This document shows positions 1-7,905 of a stretch of 23,524 nt of DNA, in pieces. Position numbers and translations under genes: made by a program. The stretch covers positions 1 to 23,524 of the forward strand of contig CAMLRB010000028.1 of assembly GCA_946482295.1 (NCBI GenBank), given 5' to 3'. The DNA is from an uncultured Bacteriovorax sp. (GTDB lineage: Bacteria > Bdellovibrionota > Bacteriovoracia > Bacteriovoracales > Bacteriovoracaceae). The stretch's first letter is position 1; the number at the start of each line of letters is the position of its first letter. The notes beneath the pieces are model-generated. The model saw nothing but the letters and a program-made list of their open reading frames with translations, was not told where the DNA came from and searched no databases.

Positions 1-288
1 CCTGTTGTTGATAAAGTTCGCGATCAAAATAAAATTGATGATACACATGCTGTTTTAGAGCGCTATGAAGGTTGTACAAATGGTGCAGATATCTATCGTT
101 GGGTGATTGGTGATGGAGGCCATACATGGCCAGGTGGAAATTCACAGAAGAAGCTTTTTGGAAAAGTGACAAAGGAGCTTGATGCTACTGAAGAAATTTG
201 GAATTTCTTTCAGCAACATCCGATGAGTGAGCATCCTCAACGGGATAAATCTCCTCGGGCCCCAGCTCAAATTCCGGCTCCACGGTAA
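1..288 (+). CDS. LpqC / PHB-depolymerase-like esterase, C-terminal part
   Basis: Frame 1 is open from the first base to a TAA at 286-288, so the 5' end lies outside the window. The visible 95 residues contain GDGGHTWPGG, which matches the catalytic-histidine region of the secreted LpqC family (polyhydroxybutyrate depolymerase/feruloyl esterase type, alpha/beta hydrolase). They also contain the usual closing pattern IWNFFQQHP. Family members are normally exported and cleave polymer or carbohydrate esters. About 25 residues (SEHPQRDKSPRAPAQIPAPR) follow the expected end. This basic, proline-rich tail is encoded opposite the end of the rhomboid gene, so it may be a read-on extension from loss of an earlier stop. 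The nucleophile serine is not visible, so the exact substrate cannot be inferred. Confidence 0.75.
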   Translation, partial: PVVDKVRDQNKIDDTHAVLERYEGCTNGADIYRWVIGDGGHTWPGGNSQKKLFGKVTKELDATEEIWNFFQQHPMSEHPQRDKSPRAPAQIPAPR

Positions 289-931
289 TACGATAAACAT
301 CTGCAGAGCGAATTTTGGTGCGATTGAAAAAATAATACGCGCAGCCAGTGACGAAACCAAAAACAGATCCTAAAAAATGGCTGAGGTAACTAACTTCAGG
401 TTTTAGTGTTTGCGGAAAAAAAAGAATTAATGCAATTCCTGTCGATTTTAGTATTCGTCTTGTGAGCGATTCCCGCAGATCTATAAAAAATGAGAGCGTG
501 ATCCAACACGCTCCCATCCAATAAACCACTCCAGATACACCTATAAGGTTTGTCTCGGGGGAGAGAGTGGTTAAGACGATCAAATTGATGAGTCCACCAA
601 TAAGAAAGCCCATAAAAGGAAACAACCAAAAACCAAAAGTCGTCGATAGAAAATAAGCGAAGGGGATGAAGAGGAAAAGATTACTGCCCACGTGCGTGAG
701 ATCGCCATGTGCAAAAAGTGTCGTCCAAGGTTTCCACCAGTGTTCATGCATGAACACTGAAGTAAAGGACGCTGGCATCCATGTATCTGCTTTAAAAAAA
801 CCATTGAGAAACAGCGATGTTCCAACAATGAGTAGCAAAACAAGAAAGAGCGTCTGCACAAGCCCATTGGCCTTGGAGCTTTCTGATTTTTTAGTAAGAA
901 AATTTTCTATCATCTCTATTTTCGTTTCCAT
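185..931 (-). CDS. Rhomboid-family intramembrane serine protease
   Basis: A 248-residue membrane protein with a rhomboid layout. A cytoplasmic N-terminus is followed by a first membrane segment (about 24-45). The HEHWWKPWTTLFAHGDLTHVGSN-type region follows (residues 62-84), with H80 and N84. The GVSG motif places the nucleophile at S133, and SHFLG places the catalytic histidine at H185. Six membrane segments are plausible. Rhomboids cleave transmembrane helices of substrate proteins inside the inner membrane. The charged, acidic C-terminal tail (about 205-248) is not part of the core. The ATG at 929-931 was chosen although its ribosome site is weak; the ATG at 911-913 is an alternative. The 3' end overlaps the convergent esterase gene by 104 bp. 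Confidence 0.88.
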   Translation of the reverse strand: METKIEMIENFLTKKSESSKANGLVQTLFLVLLLIVGTSLFLNGFFKADTWMPASFTSVFMHEHWWKPWTTLFAHGDLTHVGSNLFLFIPFAYFLSTTFGFWLFPFMGFLIGGLINLIVLTTLSPETNLIGVSGVVYWMGACWITLSFFIDLRESLTRRILKSTGIALILFFPQTLKPEVSYLSHFLGSVFGFVTGCAYYFFNRTKIRSADVYRITVEPEFELGPEEIYPVEDAHSSDVAERNSKFLQ

Positions 932-1032
932 GCCTAAAAGGTGGAGATGGTTTTATTTTTGGCAAGGGAGGCGGTTTAATGAAAGGTGGTTCCTCTAGCG
1001 ATACCGCTTATTAAATTAAGTACATGTGCAGC

Positions 1033-1061
1033 TTGAAAAAGAAATTAATTCGCGTTCTAAT
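1033..1061 (+). promoter_or_regulatory. Probable sigma70-type promoter
   Basis: TTGAAA (1033-1038) and TCTAAT (1056-1061) are separated by 17 bp, each one or two mismatches from consensus. Transcription would start near 1068. A strong Shine-Dalgarno GGAG at 1081-1084 lies 7 nt before the ATG at 1092, so this fits the small secreted-protein gene and probably the HExxH gene behind it. Confidence 0.5.
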
Positions 1062-1091
1062 ATTAAAAAATAGAAAAGAAGGAGTTTATCT

Positions 1092-1382
1092 ATGAAAAAG
1101 CTATTAAGTCTTATGGCACTTTCTCTCATGAGCGTTTCTGCTATCGCAGTAGAACCATCTGTTCAGATCACATCATACACTTACGTAAATCAAGAAAGAA
1201 AAGTTGCTGAGCTTTGTGGAGTTGTTAGCAATTCTACAGGTGGAGCAAATTTCGTTCAAATCACTGTTGATTACAACAGCAAACGTCCAGCGACTTACAA
1301 TACAATCGCAGGATCAGATGGAAAGTTTTGTACAGTTGTAGTGACTTATTACGGAACAGCTCAGGCCAGAATTCTTCAATAG
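1092..1382 (+). CDS. Small secreted protein of unknown function
   Basis: A 96-residue protein with a clear Sec signal peptide: MKKLLSLMALSLMSVSAIA, with likely cleavage after residue 19 before VEPS. The mature part is about 77 residues and rich in beta-formers (VQITSYTYV, VQITVDY). It has two cysteines (C42 and C79) that could form one periplasmic disulfide. I do not recognise a named family. It is well expressed by appearance, with a good promoter at 1033-1061 and the Shine-Dalgarno AAGGAG. The next gene starts 4 nt after its stop, so the two are probably co-transcribed. Confidence 0.8.
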   Translation: MKKLLSLMALSLMSVSAIAVEPSVQITSYTYVNQERKVAELCGVVSNSTGGANFVQITVDYNSKRPATYNTIAGSDGKFCTVVVTYYGTAQARILQ

Positions 1383-1386
1383 GTGA

Positions 1387-1680
1387 ATGAAACCAATCTT
1401 TGTTAAGAATTCTTCAATTGCAAAGTTAATAAGGGTAGAGGCGATAGTCATCTACCCTTTTGTTTTTTTTGCTTCTGAAAATCCTTCATCCATTCTCGTT
1501 AATCATGAAAGTGTTCATCTAGATCAAGTAAAACGATTAGGATTCTGGACTTTCTATTTTCTCTATTTAAAAGAATATATTCTTAATCGTGTTCAACGAA
1601 TGAGTCATTATGAAGCTTATAGGGCCATAAGTTTTGAAAGAGAAGCTTTTGAAAAACAAAATAGATCAGAAGATGGATGA
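1387..1680 (+). CDS. HExxH mini-protein, putative zinc-binding membrane-associated protein
   Basis: A 97-residue protein with a zinc-metallopeptidase-like signature: H40-E-S-V-H44 in NHESVHLDQ. Some 40 residues later comes AYRAISFEREAF, whose E84 or E86 could be a third ligand. Hydrophobic stretches at about 17-30 and 53-64 flank the motif. I recall similar short HExHxxQ proteins ending in a YRxxSFERExY pattern from Bacteroidetes genomes, where their function is unknown. The gene begins 4 nt after the preceding stop, and its ribosome site (TAGGTG) lies at the end of the upstream gene, which points to translational coupling. Peptidase activity is not shown, only the metal motif. Confidence 0.65.
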   Translation: MKPIFVKNSSIAKLIRVEAIVIYPFVFFASENPSSILVNHESVHLDQVKRLGFWTFYFLYLKEYILNRVQRMSHYEAYRAISFEREAFEKQNRSEDG

Positions 1681-1761
1681 TTTAGGATTGAAAGTGGAAT
1701 CATTTTTCTTTTCGCTCAATGGGAAAACGTCTAAACTAAGCTTTTAAGACAAGGTGTATAA

Positions 1762-2463
1762 ATGAAACTTAAGATATTTTCTTTTTTGAGTATAATTTTT
1801 CTCTTCACATCGTGCGGATCTATAAAGGACCTTTTAAAAAAGTCTGAAGTTCATGAAAAAATGGCAACTCAACTAGAAACACAAAATTACACTTTTTCCG
1901 TAGCAGAATTGCAGAAGAAACTCATTGGCCATCTAGAAGATACAGGACTTGGTGGTAAAATGATTATTCTCAACTCCAATAAAACCATGGGAATGAATCA
2001 CGAAGAAGTGCGCGAAGAAATGGAAGATGGATTTATGTACAAAGACCGTATGTACATTTCAACGCCGGACTTCAATATGGATTTATTCACTTCAGATTTT
2101 AAAAAATTAAAAGATAAGTTATTAAATGCGAAATATCACATTCTGGAAAATACCGAGCAAGGTTTTCTTGTTGTTAAAGGCAACACCGTTTATGAAGCAA
2201 ACGTCTTCAAAGATAATCCTCAGCAATGTTCTTTGCGTGTTTTTAAAATCTCAAAAGTTGTTCGTCCTATCGATTTTAATATTGATTGGTTGAATCTTAT
2301 TAAAAAGAATGGATCTTTTTTTAATTTTAGTGACGGTCCAATTGATTTCGTGGCTTCACGTAAATATCAAGTTCGCGATAGGTTAGAGGAACTCAATGTT
2401 TTTTTCCGTATTGATCAGGAGAGAGCTGAGAAGATGGAATCTGAATTAATGACAACACTTTAA
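1762..2463 (+). CDS. Predicted lipoprotein of unknown function
   Basis: A 233-residue protein. It begins with a lysine-containing n-region, a hydrophobic core and the lipobox FTSC, with the lipidated cysteine at C18. A lipoprotein anchored in the inner or outer membrane is therefore expected. The Shine-Dalgarno AAGGTG at 1751-1756 fixes the ATG at 1762. The mature part is mixed alpha/beta and charged, with one further cysteine (in QQCSLRVF), and I recognise no domain. Its stop is followed after 3 nt by the hrpB start, which has no Shine-Dalgarno of its own, so the two are probably translated together. A functional link to the helicase is unlikely. Confidence 0.75.
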   Translation: MKLKIFSFLSIIFLFTSCGSIKDLLKKSEVHEKMATQLETQNYTFSVAELQKKLIGHLEDTGLGGKMIILNSNKTMGMNHEEVREEMEDGFMYKDRMYISTPDFNMDLFTSDFKKLKDKLLNAKYHILENTEQGFLVVKGNTVYEANVFKDNPQQCSLRVFKISKVVRPIDFNIDWLNLIKKNGSFFNFSDGPIDFVASRKYQVRDRLEELNVFFRIDQERAEKMESELMTTL

Positions 2464-2466
2464 TTC

Positions 2467-4803
2467 ATGCAAACTTTCCCAATTGATTTATTAAAAGAGA
2501 AGATAAAAGACGCATTAATTGCTAAAGATTTTCTTATCGTTAAATCAACACCGGGTTCAGGTAAAACCACGCGCGTCCCAGTTTTTTTGAAAGAAATTTT
2601 TGCAAAAAAGATATATGTATTAGAGCCACGAAAATTAGCAGCGAAGTTAGCGTCTTTCTATGTTGCGTCCAGCTTAGGTGAAAAAACAGGCGAGAGTGTC
2701 GGACACGTTTTTAAATATGAACGAGTGGCAAGTGAAAGCACTCAAGTACTTTTCATTACAGAAGGAACGTTTTTAAGGTTTCTTTCTCAAGATCCTTATT
2801 TAGAGAATTGTGACGTTGTAATACTCGATGAATTTCACGAGCGACATTATCAAACTGACGTTGCTTTAAGTTTTCTTCTCAAAATAAAAGAGAAAAATTC
2901 AAAACTAAAAATCATCATTATGTCTGCCACTATTGATCTAGTGGAATTGCAATCTTTACTTGGTGAGAAAGTGGAAACACTTGAGCTCAATGAAAGACGT
3001 TTTGATTTAAGCCTCGAGTATCTCCCCAACGATACGCTGTTACTTAAAGAACCTCTAGAACGGAAGGTTTTTTCTGCTTTCAAAACAATTGAGAAAAGAG
3101 AAGGGCATGTCCTTATTTTTTTGCCGGGCATGTACGAAATAAATTTATGTGCAGATTTGTTCACCAAAACGGACTATGACATTGTACTTCTTCACGGAGA
3201 ATTATCGGGTGTTACAATTGATGAGAGTTTCAATGATTTAAAAAGAAAAAAAGTCATTCTTTCTACCAATATTGCTGAAAGTTCAGTGACTATCCCTGGT
3301 GTAAGAACAGTTATTGATTCAGGCCTTCATCGTACAAGTAGGCTAAATCCAATCACACGACTTCCATTAGTGGAGTTGAAAAAAATTAGTCAATCTTCAG
3401 CAATACAAAGGGCCAATCGAGCATCACGTGAGGATCATGGTTTGGCGATTAGACTTTACTCCGAACTTGATTTTCAAAGCCGACCAATGTTCGATTCTCC
3501 AGAAATTAATCGCACAGATTTAAGTGAGCTTATTTTGAGTTCACTTCTGCTCTACAAAGTAGACATCGACTCACTAAATTTTGTGACACCACTCAATCAG
3601 CTTGAGCGTAAAAACTCCAAAACTTATCTTGAACAAATTGGACTGCTGAATAATTCAGAACTAACGACCGCTGGAACAAGAATCGCCCGAACTCCTTTTC
3701 ATCCTCGTATTGCAAAGATCCTTGATGTCGCCTCGACATACAACACATCCACATTTCAACAAGTGGCCAATCAGCTTGGAAGAATCGTGGAACCTAAGCG
3801 ACTTGATCGTTTTATGTCATTGGCAATGAAAAATTTTAAAGTTTCAAATGCCGGAGACGGGGAAATTGAAAAATGTTTTCTATCTGGTTTTATTGATCAA
3901 ATTGTAAAAATAAAAAATAAGGATCATCTCATTCACATGAATGGAGAGACTTATGTAATCGCGGATTCTATTGCCGATACCATCGACCCACGACATTCTT
4001 TATGGATTATTTTGAATGTTGACAATCGCAATCGTGTGACAAACATAATGCCGATAGAAGAAGAATGGCTGTTCGATCTTCCTCATTTTCCTATAGAAGA
4101 AGAGGATGATGTTGATTTTGATCCACATACTTTTAAAATGAAACACGAACGAATCAGTCGTATCGGAGCGATAGTTCTTAGTCGCGAAAAAATTACGAGC
4201 GGTGTTACTTCCAAAGATTCTGAAGACGTCATTCTCAAAAAGTTAATGAGTTTAATGTCAGATAAATGCAAGGAAGAGCAATTTTTAAGACTTGAATTTT
4301 TTGAACAATTCACAGTTAAAAAGATTGCTGATTATCCCACCAAAGAATGGCTGAGGGCCCAATTACCTTTTCTCATGAATGGGGGAGACTACGGCTGGCC
4401 ACAATTAATGGAAAGTTATGTTCAAGAAGTTTTTGCTTATCTCAACGAAGAAGGACATTTTAATTTAGAGATGGACTTGCCACTCCAGCTGACTCTTCAT
4501 GATAAACGAAAAGTACCATTGCATTACGACCTCTCAAATGGTGTGCACTGCCAGTCTTATATTCAGGATTTTTTTGGTTTGAATAACGTACCAGTTGTTC
4601 TCAAGGGCAAAGAGAAAGTGAAAATTCACTTACTCGGGCCCCATAAACGACCTCTTCAAGTCACGCAAGATCTACCGAGTTTCTGGAATAAAACTTATAA
4701 GGAACTTTATAATGAACTCAAGCGTGATTACCCTCGCCATTATTGGCCCTTAGAGCCGCAAAAAGCTAAACCAATCCTGCTGCTAAAGAATGTTCCGCTT
4801 TAA
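2467..4803 (+). CDS. hrpB: ATP-dependent RNA helicase HrpB (DEAH family)
   Basis: A 778-residue helicase. Motif I is PGSGKTT (residues 29-35), motif II is DEFHER (121-126, the HrpB form of DEAH), and motif III is SAT (153-155). A second RecA-like domain follows with ILSTNIAESSVTIPGV. The C-terminal HrpB-specific domain carries the typical VKIHLLGPHKRPLQVTQDL and FWNKTYKELY...RDYPRHYWP signatures. The length is in the usual 780-850 range. The family is thought to act on cytoplasmic RNA, but its target is poorly known. Motif VI reads QRANRASR (314-321) where QRAGRAGR is usual: the arginines are kept but both glycines are replaced. Translation probably depends on the upstream lipoprotein gene, 3 nt away. 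Confidence 0.93.
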   Translation: MQTFPIDLLKEKIKDALIAKDFLIVKSTPGSGKTTRVPVFLKEIFAKKIYVLEPRKLAAKLASFYVASSLGEKTGESVGHVFKYERVASESTQVLFITEGTFLRFLSQDPYLENCDVVILDEFHERHYQTDVALSFLLKIKEKNSKLKIIIMSATIDLVELQSLLGEKVETLELNERRFDLSLEYLPNDTLLLKEPLERKVFSAFKTIEKREGHVLIFLPGMYEINLCADLFTKTDYDIVLLHGELSGVTIDESFNDLKRKKVILSTNIAESSVTIPGVRTVIDSGLHRTSRLNPITRLPLVELKKISQSSAIQRANRASREDHGLAIRLYSELDFQSRPMFDSPEINRTDLSELILSSLLLYKVDIDSLNFVTPLNQLERKNSKTYLEQIGLLNNSELTTAGTRIARTPFHPRIAKILDVASTYNTSTFQQVANQLGRIVEPKRLDRFMSLAMKNFKVSNAGDGEIEKCFLSGFIDQIVKIKNKDHLIHMNGETYVIADSIADTIDPRHSLWIILNVDNRNRVTNIMPIEEEWLFDLPHFPIEEEDDVDFDPHTFKMKHERISRIGAIVLSREKITSGVTSKDSEDVILKKLMSLMSDKCKEEQFLRLEFFEQFTVKKIADYPTKEWLRAQLPFLMNGGDYGWPQLMESYVQEVFAYLNEEGHFNLEMDLPLQLTLHDKRKVPLHYDLSNGVHCQSYIQDFFGLNNVPVVLKGKEKVKIHLLGPHKRPLQVTQDLPSFWNKTYKELYNELKRDYPRHYWPLEPQKAKPILLLKNVPL

Positions 4804-4836
4804 TAAGTTGTACTCATTAATTAAAGTTAACCCCAA

Positions 4837-5181
4837 TTAGTCTTCTCGCGATCTTACTTCGATTAACTCAATTTTAAATTGTAAATTCGAGTAGGGCCTT
4901 ATAAGTTGTCCCACCTGACGATCACCATAGGCGAGATGAGCGGGTACATATAAATTTCTTTTGCCACCTTCTTTCATTCCCACCAACCCTTGATCCCAAC
5001 CTTTAATTACTCGCCCCGTGCCGAACACAAATTGGAATGGCTTTCCTTTGTCGATAGATGAATCAAATTTAGTTCCATCATCTAAAAAACCATCGTAGTG
5101 AGCAAAGCAAAGAGCTCCTTTTTTGATTTCTTTGCCTGAACCTATAGCAACGTCCTCAATAATTAATTCATTTTCGTTCAT
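4837..5181 (-). CDS. FKBP-type peptidyl-prolyl cis-trans isomerase
   Basis: A 114-residue, single-domain FKBP without a signal peptide, so cytoplasmic. The fold's landmarks are all present: AHYDGFLDDGTKFDSS, FVFGTGRVIKGWDQGLVGMKEGGKR, YVPAHLAYGDR and LQFKIELIEV. The pocket residues Y, F, D, W and Y of typical FKBPs can be matched. The protein speeds isomerisation of X-Pro bonds during folding. AGGA lies 9 nt before the ATG. A good promoter sits immediately upstream inside two inverted repeats (see 5203-5240). The gene converges on hrpB with a 33-bp gap. Confidence 0.93.
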   Translation of the reverse strand: MNENELIIEDVAIGSGKEIKKGALCFAHYDGFLDDGTKFDSSIDKGKPFQFVFGTGRVIKGWDQGLVGMKEGGKRNLYVPAHLAYGDRQVGQLIRPYSNLQFKIELIEVRSRED

Positions 5182-5202
5182 GATTTGTCCTATGAAAATT
5201 CT

Positions 5203-5240
5203 GTTTTATTGTAAAACAATTTGTAAGTTAGAACAAATTG
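5203..5240 (-). promoter_or_regulatory. FKBP promoter embedded in two inverted repeats
   Basis: On the minus strand TTGTTC (5231-5236) and TACAAT (5208-5213) are 17 bp apart and would start transcription near 5201, about 20 nt before the FKBP start. The -35 and half of the spacer lie in a perfect inverted repeat, CAATTTGT-8 nt-ACAAATTG (5217-5240). The -10 lies in a second one, GTTTTA-TTG-TAAAAC (5203-5217). The arrangement looks like an operator for a dimeric repressor, though the AT-rich context makes short repeats common. Confidence 0.5.
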
Positions 5241-5302
5241 TCCCGCTTTGTGAGTTAAAATTCTCGTGAGCAATATTGAAAGTTGTATGATATATCTTAT
5301 TT

Positions 5303-6478
5303 ATGAACATTGTGAATCAACATGTATCACGGCTTGATTATGAAAGTGCGTATTTAGCCGAGAAGAAAAAGTTTGAGGCCATCTTTTATGGATCAGAAAC
5401 TGCACTTGTGCTTTTCAAAGGCACAGACTTTATTGTTGAAATGCATAATGAAAAATATCAAGAAATTTATCGCGGTAGAGCACTCTTAGGTTACCCAATT
5501 TCAAAAGTAGTTCCAGAGTTATCAACAACACTTTTTCCAGAAATCTTAAAATGTGTTTACGAAACTGGTGAACATTTCATGAGCACTGAAGGTAGCGTTC
5601 GTTTGTTTGATTATAAAACAGGACAGTTAGCTGAGAGATATTTTGATACAACTTTCTCACGTCTTGATTTTGGTGATGGAATATACCGCATTCTCGCCAC
5701 ACCACGAGAAGTCACAGAAAGAGTTGTTGCCCGCAAAAAACTAGAGCAGAGTTTAAGAGAGCTCGAACAAGAAAAAGATTTGCGTGAAAAATTTGTCTCG
5801 GCATTAACACATGATTTAAGAACTCCTATTGCCGTTGTTAAGATCGGTGCTCAAATTCTCACGAGAAAAGCCAATAAACCAGAAGCCATAAAAGAAATTG
5901 GTGATCGAATTGTTCACAGTATCGATCGTGCAGAACGAATGATTCGTGATCTTTTGGATGTGAGTCGAATTAAGGCCGGTAAACCAATCCCACTTTCAAT
6001 TGGTATGTGTCAGATGGATACAATCTTGGATTACGTACACCAAGATTTAACAGAAATTTTTGGAGAACGTTTTCAATTTATCAATAAAGCAAAAGGACTC
6101 ACTGGCCATTGGGATAGTATGGCCTTACAGCGAATAATTGAAAATTTAGCAAGCAATGCCGTTAAGTATGGGGCTAAAAATAAATCAGTAAGAGTGACTG
6201 TCACTGAAGAAAATCAAGGCGTGAATATCGAAGTCCACAATGAAGGTCATCCACTTTCTTTGGAAGAACAAATTACACTCTTTGGTGAATACAATCGCTC
6301 AGAATCAGCTCAATCGAGCGGACAAATTGGATGGGGTCTAGGTCTTACTCTCGTTAAAGCGCTCTCTGAGGGACTTCGTGGCGAAGTTTCTGTCCTAAGT
6401 AACAAAGAGATCGGAACAATTTTTAAAGTTTATTTGCCACTTGATTCACGCGCTCAAGAAGCCGGTTCAAAACTATAG
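5303..6478 (+). CDS. Soluble PAS-type sensor histidine kinase (orphan)
   Basis: A 391-residue kinase. An N-terminal PAS-like domain (about 20-140) is followed by a charged helix (about 141-165). The dimerisation and phospho-acceptor region has H170 in ALTHDLRTP. The HATPase domain has an N box, IIENLASNAVKYG (N281, N285), and a G2 box, GWGLGLTLVKAL. In the G1 box the usual Asp-x-Gly is VHNEGHPL, an Asn variant frequent in this PAS-kinase type. There is no membrane segment, so it senses a cytoplasmic signal or a ligand bound in the PAS pocket. No response regulator is adjacent. No Shine-Dalgarno precedes the ATG; TATGAT lies 11 nt upstream, so the mRNA may be leaderless. Its end overlaps the convergent GNAT gene by 25 bp. 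Confidence 0.9.
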   Translation: MNIVNQHVSRLDYESAYLAEKKKFEAIFYGSETALVLFKGTDFIVEMHNEKYQEIYRGRALLGYPISKVVPELSTTLFPEILKCVYETGEHFMSTEGSVRLFDYKTGQLAERYFDTTFSRLDFGDGIYRILATPREVTERVVARKKLEQSLRELEQEKDLREKFVSALTHDLRTPIAVVKIGAQILTRKANKPEAIKEIGDRIVHSIDRAERMIRDLLDVSRIKAGKPIPLSIGMCQMDTILDYVHQDLTEIFGERFQFINKAKGLTGHWDSMALQRIIENLASNAVKYGAKNKSVRVTVTEENQGVNIEVHNEGHPLSLEEQITLFGEYNRSESAQSSGQIGWGLGLTLVKALSEGLRGEVSVLSNKEIGTIFKVYLPLDSRAQEAGSKL

Positions 6479-7236
6479 ATCTCACACACTTTTTCAAAAC
6501 CTAAATTCATGCAAATTGGAGCCGATGACTTTTCTAAGCAATGAATGACTCCAGGAATTTTTTTACTTTTTAAAAGCTCCAAGCGGTGTTTAACGAGAGA
6601 TCGATAAATTCCCAGGCCTCTTTTATCGGGATTGACTGCAGATCCCATAAGATAAGCATAATCGTTAAAAAAACGAATTGCAGATGCAGCAACAGGTGAG
6701 CCTTCCAAGTAAGCAATGAAACTTTGTTCTGTTGAATCTTCGTCTTCGAATTCCATTAGTTTTTGCTGACGAAGATAATCGAGCCCTGGTGCAGGAACTC
6801 CCCAGGCCGTTTGTTGAACTTTTAACCAATCTTCCAAAGTCTCTTCATTTAATAATTTAATGGTCACATCAGGATTCTGGGAAAAAGTTATATTTTCTGG
6901 ATCAACATAAAAGGCATAAAGTGTATCGCGAAGAACCAAGCCATTATCGATGAGAATTTGCTTAAGATTTAATGGTCTCGAAGATGGACAAATTTTTATA
7001 CGATAGCCAACATTCAAATCTCTAAAATGCTCAATCGCCTTTGCTACTCTTTTTTGAGCTTCTTCTTCTGACAATTCTATTCGCAAAACACCATTGAGAT
7101 AAGAGACAGGTGCATGTGGTGTAGTAACTTGAACCCAACTATTGCTCATTTCAATTTCGTTCATTCCATCAGGCCTTAATAACTCCCACGTCGGACGTTC
7201 AACAAGTTTTAGTTTTTCTGCCTGTGTAAGATTCAT
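6454..7236 (-). CDS. GNAT-family N-acetyltransferase
   Basis: A 260-residue protein. Its C-terminal half carries the GNAT fold: a strand with QSFIAYLEGSPVAASAIRFFNDYAYLMGSAVNP, then the acetyl-CoA pyrophosphate loop DKRGLGIYRSLVKHRLELLKS (matching the R/Q-x-x-G-x-G/A pattern), and a closing CMNLGFEKVCEIYSF. The N-terminal 110 residues form a second, divergent lobe with no recognisable motif, so this is a two-domain GNAT. The acceptor substrate cannot be named. The gene is divergent from the glutathione peroxidase across a region holding a 6-bp inverted repeat. Its 3' end overlaps the histidine kinase gene. Confidence 0.85.
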   Translation of the reverse strand: MNLTQAEKLKLVERPTWELLRPDGMNEIEMSNSWVQVTTPHAPVSYLNGVLRIELSEEEAQKRVAKAIEHFRDLNVGYRIKICPSSRPLNLKQILIDNGLVLRDTLYAFYVDPENITFSQNPDVTIKLLNEETLEDWLKVQQTAWGVPAPGLDYLRQQKLMEFEDEDSTEQSFIAYLEGSPVAASAIRFFNDYAYLMGSAVNPDKRGLGIYRSLVKHRLELLKSKKIPGVIHCLEKSSAPICMNLGFEKVCEIYSFEPAS

Positions 7237-7257
7237 GATTTAGTGTTCCATTCTTAT

Positions 7258-7278
7258 TTAACGCATTTAACACGTTAA
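7258..7278. promoter_or_regulatory. Inverted repeat between divergent GNAT and peroxidase genes
   Basis: TTAACG and CGTTAA form perfect 6-bp arms around a 9-nt centre that itself contains TTAAC, giving three copies of a TTAAC-like half site in 21 bp. The position, just upstream of the GNAT start and about 75 bp upstream of the peroxidase start, would suit an operator. No regulator gene is nearby, and chance is possible in AT-rich DNA. Confidence 0.3.
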
Positions 7279-7353
7279 CTTTACCTATGATTTTCTTCAA
7301 GATTAAGGTTAAATAAAAAGCCAGATTAAGACAAACTTTTAGAGGAAGTGATT

Positions 7354-7905
7354 ATGGAGACTAAACTAACACAAATCGAATTTCCGCTCCACAATGGTAA
7401 ACATACGACGCTTTCTGATTTTGGAAATAAAGTCATGTTAGTCGTTAATGTAGCATCTAAATGCGGATTAACACCTCAATACACGGGACTAGAAAATCTT
7501 TACGAAAAATACCACGAAAAAGGATTTATGGTTCTTGGATTTCCGGCCAATGAATTCGCCGGTCAAGAGCCAGGAACAAATGATGAGATTCAACAGTTTT
7601 GTCAGATGAATTACGGCGTAAAATTTCCAGTAATGGGTAAGATTATTGTAAAAGGTGAAGGACAACATCCACTCTATAAACTTCTTACTGAAGAAAGACC
7701 AATTGCCAAGAAAAAAACAGATAGCTTATTTGAAGATAAGCTGAAATCACACGGATTGCTTTCTGGAACGCCAGGAGAGATTATGTGGAACTTTGAAAAG
7801 TTTCTTATCGGTAAAAATGGTGAAGTTATCGAACGTTTTGCTCCTGATGTTGCTCCAGAAGATCCGATGATTACTCAAGCTATTGAGCGAGCTCTGCATC
7901 TCTAG
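7354..7905 (+). CDS. Glutathione peroxidase family (thiol peroxidase) protein
   Basis: A 183-residue cytoplasmic peroxidase. NVASKCGLT gives the peroxidatic cysteine C37. FPANEFAGQEPG gives Q71, and MWNFEKFLI gives W145 and N146, completing the Cys-Gln-Trp-Asn tetrad. C83 in QFCQMNYGVKFP is the likely resolving cysteine, so reduction by thioredoxin rather than glutathione is the better guess. It removes hydrogen peroxide or lipid hydroperoxides. I chose the ATG at 7354 because GAGG (7342-7345) lies 8 nt upstream; an in-frame GTG at 7348 falls in the ribosome site itself. The 3' end overlaps the convergent antiporter by 26 bp. Confidence 0.93.
   Translation: METKLTQIEFPLHNGKHTTLSDFGNKVMLVVNVASKCGLTPQYTGLENLYEKYHEKGFMVLGFPANEFAGQEPGTNDEIQQFCQMNYGVKFPVMGKIIVKGEGQHPLYKLLTEERPIAKKKTDSLFEDKLKSHGLLSGTPGEIMWNFEKFLIGKNGEVIERFAPDVAPEDPMITQAIERALHL

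Noticed and set aside
930..1014. Small plus-strand frames: MPKRWRW... and a glycine-rich frame ending MKGGSSSDTAY after a GGGAGG.
   Set aside because: They overlap the rhomboid 5' end, are very short, and have no promoter or terminator. The SD-like GGGAGG is suggestive but not enough.
2850..3167. 105-codon minus-strand frame inside hrpB, and similar long frames inside ftsH and the antiporter.
   Set aside because: They lie wholly within well-supported genes on the other strand, with low-complexity serine/leucine composition typical of antisense shadows.
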